From Gossypium raimondii (taxonomy: Eukaryota > Streptophyta > Magnoliopsida > Malvales > Malvaceae): 64,000 bases of DNA. Where the stretch lies: contig NC_068577.1 in assembly GCF_025698545.1 (NCBI RefSeq), forward strand, positions 1,831,501 to 1,895,500, in the 5' to 3' direction. A model generated the notes under the pieces. It worked only from the letters and a program-made list of their open reading frames with translations. It did no database searches and had not been told where the DNA came from. Position numbers and translations under genes: made by a program. Positions 59,341 to 64,000 of this stretch are shown piece by piece. Each line of letters opens with the position of its first letter. Positions within the stretch are counted from its first letter, which is position 1.

Positions 59341-60049
59341 TATCTTGATTGTGGTAACACAACTCCCATAAATTTATATAAAAAATCATTATCGCTCCAT
59401 CAATAATCATTTATTAAAATATTTTTATAAATATATTTTTAATATAAAATATTTTAATTTCCTTGCATTATTTATGATTATTGATTCTGATTAAGAATAT
59501 TAAGAATAAATTAACTATAAATTAAAAACTTAAATCACACCAACATAATCCATATCTTAATTAAAGTTTCTAGAATAAAGTTTAATTTTTAATTAAGCTA
59601 ATTTTTTTATTGAAGGACAGAAAATTTATAAGAGAAGAGGGTCAAAACCCTTATATGTAGCTTGCATTGGTCTAAATTGAATTATGTTTAATTTATTATA
59701 TCAAAAAGATGATGGATAATCCATGACCCTCATGGATTATATTGTTAATATAATCAAGAAAGATATGGTTAGTGTTAGTATCAATTTTTTTTTATATGTG
59801 CAAGACAGTCCATATTCCATAGTTTTTTAATGACTATACCTTAGTGGGGGGCACCATGAGAGTGGGAAAAACCCTTTGTAATTAGGGTTTTTTTTTAAAG
59901 AAAAAGGAAAAGAACAGAAATTTCAGCTTTCTAGTTGACTTGCCCTAGAAAGTCTAACAAATTTAGAGGATGGTAAAAAGGAAAGGGGAATCCTATCCCC
60001 TTCACAAAGGTGGATTCTTTTTATGAAGGATTTTTTTTTTAAATAAGGA
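59341..60049. other. Intergenic, no gene seen
   Basis: AT-rich sequence with several homopolymer runs; nothing coding recognised. Confidence 0.4.
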
Positions 60050-61670
60050 TAAACAAAATTCGAATTAATTTTAAAAAATTAAAAAAATTAAATTTAATCA
60101 AATTTTGAGTTAATCAAATCGAGTTATTCCAGTCGAGTTGAGTTTTACAATTCGAATAACTCGAATAATAGATTGGTGTAACTACCTCTTTGGTCTCTGC
60201 CAATTTTGAAAATGAACAAACTGATCTCTTTCAACAAAAATTACAAATATTCTAAAAAATATATAATGAAAGTTAAAATTTTAAAACAATTTTAAAAAAA
60301 ATAATTTTTTGGACCTAAATAAGTTAATTAATAATTTAAGTTTATCATACTTTTTTTTGCTTTGAAAAATTTGAAAAGTTTTTCAAATATACATGGTTTC
60401 AAATTTATGTACTCTAACATAAAATTGGTTATATTGTAACAATATTTTAATTTAACATGTTTAATTTAACTCGAGCAATTTTACTCGATTTGACTCAACT
60501 CAAATTTCATTTTACTTTGCTCGATTCGAAAATATTTCAAATCGAGTCAGAATAATAAAATAAGACTCATTAACGTAAATTTTTTTCACTCAATTCAATC
60601 AAATGATTACCCTATTTTTAATAATGGATCTCCACTCATTGCAAGGAGCTAGCCTCTTAATTCATCAAATTTTATCTCATATTTTTTGGGTTTCTTTTTT
60701 GTTCATAAATTAGTAATAGGCATGGGTGGTCATAAAAAGAAGTCATTGTCTTGGTTGCATGTTGATGTTCCTTTGTGGGGGAGAGGAATAACTTTTTTTT
60801 CCATTTTAAAAAGAAAGGGGATTTTATTTTATTTATCCTTTTAAAAGGTTGTCTTTTGAAGGTTTAAAAGTAAGTGGGAATAGGAAACTCCACTCAAATT
60901 CCCTTATCATTTATAATCTTACTCTTTTATTTGTGTATTTTCTTTTTACATTCCATGTAAAGTATACATTAAAATGGCAGTAATAATAATTATAAAGCAA
61001 TAAGAAAGTAAATGAAATTTTATTTGACAAAATTTTTGAGTTAATCGAGTTTATGAGTCCTTTTTTATCCTAACTTGATTTAAATTTTTTCCAATCGAGT
61101 TGAGTAAAATGAAATTCAAGTCGAGTCAAACGAAGTAAAATTGTTCGAGTTAAATTAAAAAATTAAACATGTCAAATTAAAATCTTATTACAATATAATT
61201 AATTTCATGTTAGAGAGTGTAAATTTAAAACCATATATATTTGAAAAAAATCAAAGAAAATAGGAAAAAATTAAGATAATTTAGTATGATAAACTTGAAT
61301 CGTTAATTAACTTATTTAAGTCCCAAAATTATTATTTTAGACAATTTTTAAATTTCTAACTTCCTTTATATACATTCTTTATAATTTTTAAAAAAATATT
61401 ATAAATATTTTGAATTTTAAAAATTATTTTGATTTTCTTTTTGTATTTTTTGTTGAGAGAGCGAGAGCAATTTACTCATTTTCAAAATTGATAGGAAGCA
61501 AATGGGTATTCACACCGATCTGTTATTCAAATTGTAAAATTCAACTTGAACTCGAAACTCGAATTACTTATTCAAGTAGAACTTAAAAAAATTGAATAAC
61601 TCGATTCGGTTAACTCGAAATTCGGTTTTTATTTTATTTTTGTCGAATTGAATTGAGTTTTGCTCACCCC
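60050..61670. repeat. Large inverted repeat, two ~600-bp arms with ~400-bp spacer
   Basis: The arm 60050-60620 and the reverse complement of 61030-61670 share the same order of phrases: ATTCGAATAACTCGA, TTTGGTCTCTGCCAATTTTGAAAATGA against the inverse of TTTTCAAAATTGATAGGAAGC, TTATCATACT, ATTTAACATGTTTAATTTAACTCGA. The right end carries CAAAACTCAATTCAATTCG in reverse complement preceded by GGGGTGAG. It could be one large fold-back element or two copies inserted head to head. Confidence 0.7.
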
Positions 61671-61786
61671 TAATTAATACGTCAAAAGCATACTGTATCC
61701 ATTTATTTATTTATTCACCAAAAAGGTATTTAATATAGAATTTTAGGTATAAATTCCATACTTAAATTTAGGGAAGGCAATTATTG

Positions 61787-61930
61787 AGAATTAACTCAAT
61801 TAGCATAGTAATTATTGTTACAACAATTTGATGGACGTGAGTTTAAGAGCGTTTAAGCACATATTATTTTTAATTTAATAGTTTAGAAGGTTATGAATAA
61901 TTTAGAAATTGTATAGAAAATATTAGGAAG
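61787..61930 (+). mobile_element. tRNA-derived SINE-like sequence, copy 3 (weak)
   Basis: TTAACTCAATTAGCATAGTAA, GGACGTGAGTTTAAGAGCG and the tail AGAAGGTTATGAATAATT parallel the copies at 32535 and 52312, more diverged. Confidence 0.3.
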
Positions 61931-62029
61931 ACATGTAGCTTACCATACAAAGTTTAATAATTTGAAAATTTCAATAATTATTTAAAATTACATTTAATAT
62001 TTTTCTCCAGTTTAGAATATCAAGGAGAG

Positions 62030-62209
62030 TGGTTTTGAAAAATAATGCTTAAAATTAAATGTTTAAATTGAGCACAAGATTTTGAACACTTCCTCACTTT
62101 TACACTTTCAACCAATCCACATTAATGGTTTTGAAAAATAATGCTTAAAATTAAATGTTTAAATTGAGCACAAGATTTTGAACACTTCCTTATTTTCACA
62201 CTTTCAACC
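62030..62209. repeat. Tandem duplication, 96-bp unit
   Basis: TGGTTTTGAAAAATAATGC begins both copies (62030 and 62126). They are almost identical through GAACACTTCCT and CACTTTCAACCA. Confidence 0.92.
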
Positions 62210-62238
62210 ACAATGATTTTATCAAACCTATATGAAAA

Positions 62239-62751
62239 GGGTAAATTCAAAAATAGTCACTTCTGTTTATCCTAAGTTACATTTTAGTCACTTATGTTTG
62301 AAATATTACGTTTTAGTCATTTATGTTATCGTGGTCACTCTGTCGTTAAGCTCCATTACTTCCCTAACCGCAGTCCTACGTGGTAGTCTAAATGAATTTT
62401 AAATGTCAACTTGGATATCCAGTTGGGATGAAAATAAGTTTTTAATTAATTAAAAGTTTTCAATTAATTACACCTTGAACTGGAAAATAAAAATTGTTTG
62501 TTTCCTTTTCTTTTAGCTTTCTTTTCCATTTTGACTAAAAAAACTCATCCCGACTGGACATTCAAGTTGGCATTTAAAATCCATTTGGACTGCTACGTAG
62601 GACTGCCGTTAGGAAGGTAACGGAGCTTAACGGTAGAGTGACCATTTCATAACAAAACGATAACGTAAGTGACTGAAACGTAAGATTTCAAACATAAGTT
62701 ATTAAAATGTAATCTAAAACAAACAAAATTGACTATTTTTATAATTTACCC
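62239..62751. mobile_element. Long-arm MITE, probably Mutator-type
   Basis: GGGTAAATTCAAAAATAGTCA at the left and, in reverse complement, GGGTAAATTATAAAAATAGT at the right begin arms of about 200 bp that pair along most of their length (GTTAAGCTCCATTAC with the inverse of GTAACGGAGCTTAAC; AGTCCTACGT with ACGTAGGACT). The flanks ATATGAAAA and CTATGAATA match at 7 of 9 positions, a plausible decayed 9-bp duplication. No coding capacity. Confidence 0.75.
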
Positions 62752-63054
62752 CTATGAATATTATTTTCCAAGAAAAATTCTAGATTTCCCGCCGGAATTA
62801 ATGAATATGTGTTTTGCTTAATCCATAATATTAAGAATTTATCAAAGCTAATGTTTTTTTTTTAAATATAAGCTGCACAAATTTCAAATAAAAAGAAATT
62901 AAGGCAATGTTGAAATTTTCGTGCCAAAAGTTTTGACCATTGAATACCAATTTTTGAGGAGATTAGGGTTCACAGACCAAGGTTTTTGTGAGGAACAATA
63001 ACGACAGTGCTATTAACAACTTCAAATTATTTTTCAATAGTTTTAAAATAACAG
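62752..63054. other. Intergenic, no gene seen
   Basis: AT-rich spacer between two MITEs. Nothing recognised. Confidence 0.4.
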
Positions 63055-63420
63055 GTAATGATTTATTTGAGTTTCTAATTTTATAAAAAAATTATTTTAG
63101 TTTTAAATTTTTATTATTTGTCAAATTATCTCAAATAAATAAAAAATTAGCGTTTGTTGACGTGGTATCTATGTAGAGTCCACATGTACCTTACAACAAC
63201 AATTAATTAATTTTAAAATATTAAATAATATTAAACAAACTTATATCTTTTAATAATTTTTAAACCACGTACATGTCATGTCAGAAAGTTAACAAACGTT
63301 AGTTTTTTTATCTATTTTGGGATGATTTGACAAATAATTCAAGTTTAAGGGTTAAAAAGATGAATAATTAAATAAAAATAAAATATTTTTCATAAAGTTA
63401 AAAATTAAATAAATCATTAC
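63055..63420. mobile_element. MITE-like element, same family as 19193-19532
   Basis: Inverted phrases AATTTTATAAAAAAATTATTTT and TTTTTCATAAAGTTAAAAATT at the ends, GTCAAATTATCTCAAATAAAT with ATTTTGGGATGATTTGAC, and AGCGTTTGTTGACGTGGTA with ACAAACGTTAG inside. No coding capacity. Confidence 0.55.
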
Positions 63421-64000
63421 ACCTTACATACTAATCTAGTGTTATTTAATTATTTATTTAAAATAAGAATATTATTTCATTATTTAAAATAAAGTTTTGG
63501 TGGGCATTGGACCTAGGAAAGTTCAACATCGTTATTATTTATTACGATTTATTGGCCTTTGTTAGGTATCTAACACAAATCAATGTGTATTTGTCTATTT
63601 GACAATTTATTTAAGGAACTTTGTGCCATAAGAATTCTAAAGAGAAAAAATATCCTCTTTACCTATAAAGATTAAAGCAAAAATTAATGCTGGCTAGTAC
63701 ATGTAGCTTTCATTATATTAGATTTCTTTTATATATAATAAAAGAAGGTAATTTAGTGCCTTAAATCAACTTATTTATATAGAATTGTTTGTCTTTATTA
63801 AGTATTTAGGAAATTAGTTTATAATTATGAATAAAAACATCTTAAAGAAAGAATAACCACAGGAAATAAAGAAGTTCATAAAAAACTTCAAAAGAAATTA
63901 AAATGAGGTCTTCAATATTGATGGAAATCTGCTTCAGAGTTGGCTATAATGATGTTCTTTGAGTTGTTTTCTTCATTAATATTCTCTGATGACTACCTCT
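63421..64000. other. Intergenic to the window edge
   Basis: AT-rich. A short frame at the extreme right (MMFFELFSSLIFSDDYL, from 63951) begins like a signal peptide but runs off the window, so it cannot be judged. Confidence 0.3.

Noticed and set aside
63951-64000. Signal-peptide-like start MMFFELFSSLIFSDDYL at the right edge
   Set aside because: Only 17 codons are visible before the window ends; there is no way to tell a real gene start from chance.

Overview
This is plant nuclear DNA: AT-rich, with intron-containing genes of clear plant families separated by degraded transposable elements. The style of the LTRs (TGTAACA...TGTTACA ends, a long Ty3-type solo LTR) and of the small inverted-repeat elements fits a cotton-like genome (Gossypium, Malvaceae). 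That species call comes from familiarity with such repeats, not from a search, and is moderate.

Layout, left to right. 1-2.8 kb: the 3' exons of a TBC/RabGAP gene (+) entering from outside the window. 2.8-11.6 kb: repeats, including a 2.9 kb LTR-derived element flanked by ATATT and a 2.3 kb solo LTR flanked by ATCAT. 11.6-14.7 kb: a complete leukotriene A4 hydrolase-like M1 aminopeptidase gene (+) with a Mutator-type MITE in its last intron. 14.7-21.4 kb: repeats, two minus-strand tRNA-His(GTG) copies and Ty3 pol fossils. 21.4-23.2 kb: a truncated 5' fragment of a second TBC/RabGAP gene (-) lying between two copies of the same Ty3 pol fossil. 25.0-28.6 kb: a seven-exon DUF155 (RETARDED ROOT GROWTH-like) gene (+). 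30.5-31.6 kb: a two-exon gene (-) for a plant protein with an RRM-like C-terminus. 32.8-33.0 kb: a hAT transposase remnant. 34.7-38.5 kb: a nine-exon gene (+) with a duplicated SLAWDxAFFT/GVLDPEEL module. 39.1-45.2 kb: a twelve-exon GET4 gene (-), convergent with the preceding gene. 46.4-47.1 kb: a DC1-domain pseudogene (-). 47.6-51.8 kb: an unclassified repeat and a broken Ty3/gypsy fossil (LTR, gag, start of protease). 52.6-53.3 kb: an intronless-CDS DREB2-type AP2/ERF gene (-). 53.3-64 kb: no host gene recognised; MITEs, a ~408-bp tandem array, a LINE 3' end and large inverted repeats.

The genes are unrelated housekeeping or regulatory genes (vesicle traffic GTPase control, peptide hydrolysis, mitochondrial protein, tail-anchored protein targeting, stress transcription factor) and not a pathway cluster. 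Exon boundaries were placed by hand from GT/AG sites, reading phase and family similarity. No dramatic new system was found. The most unusual items are the TBC gene fragment bracketed by Ty3 pol copies, the duplicated exon module, the non-canonical residue in the DREB AP2 domain, and several elements whose exact target-site duplications can be read.
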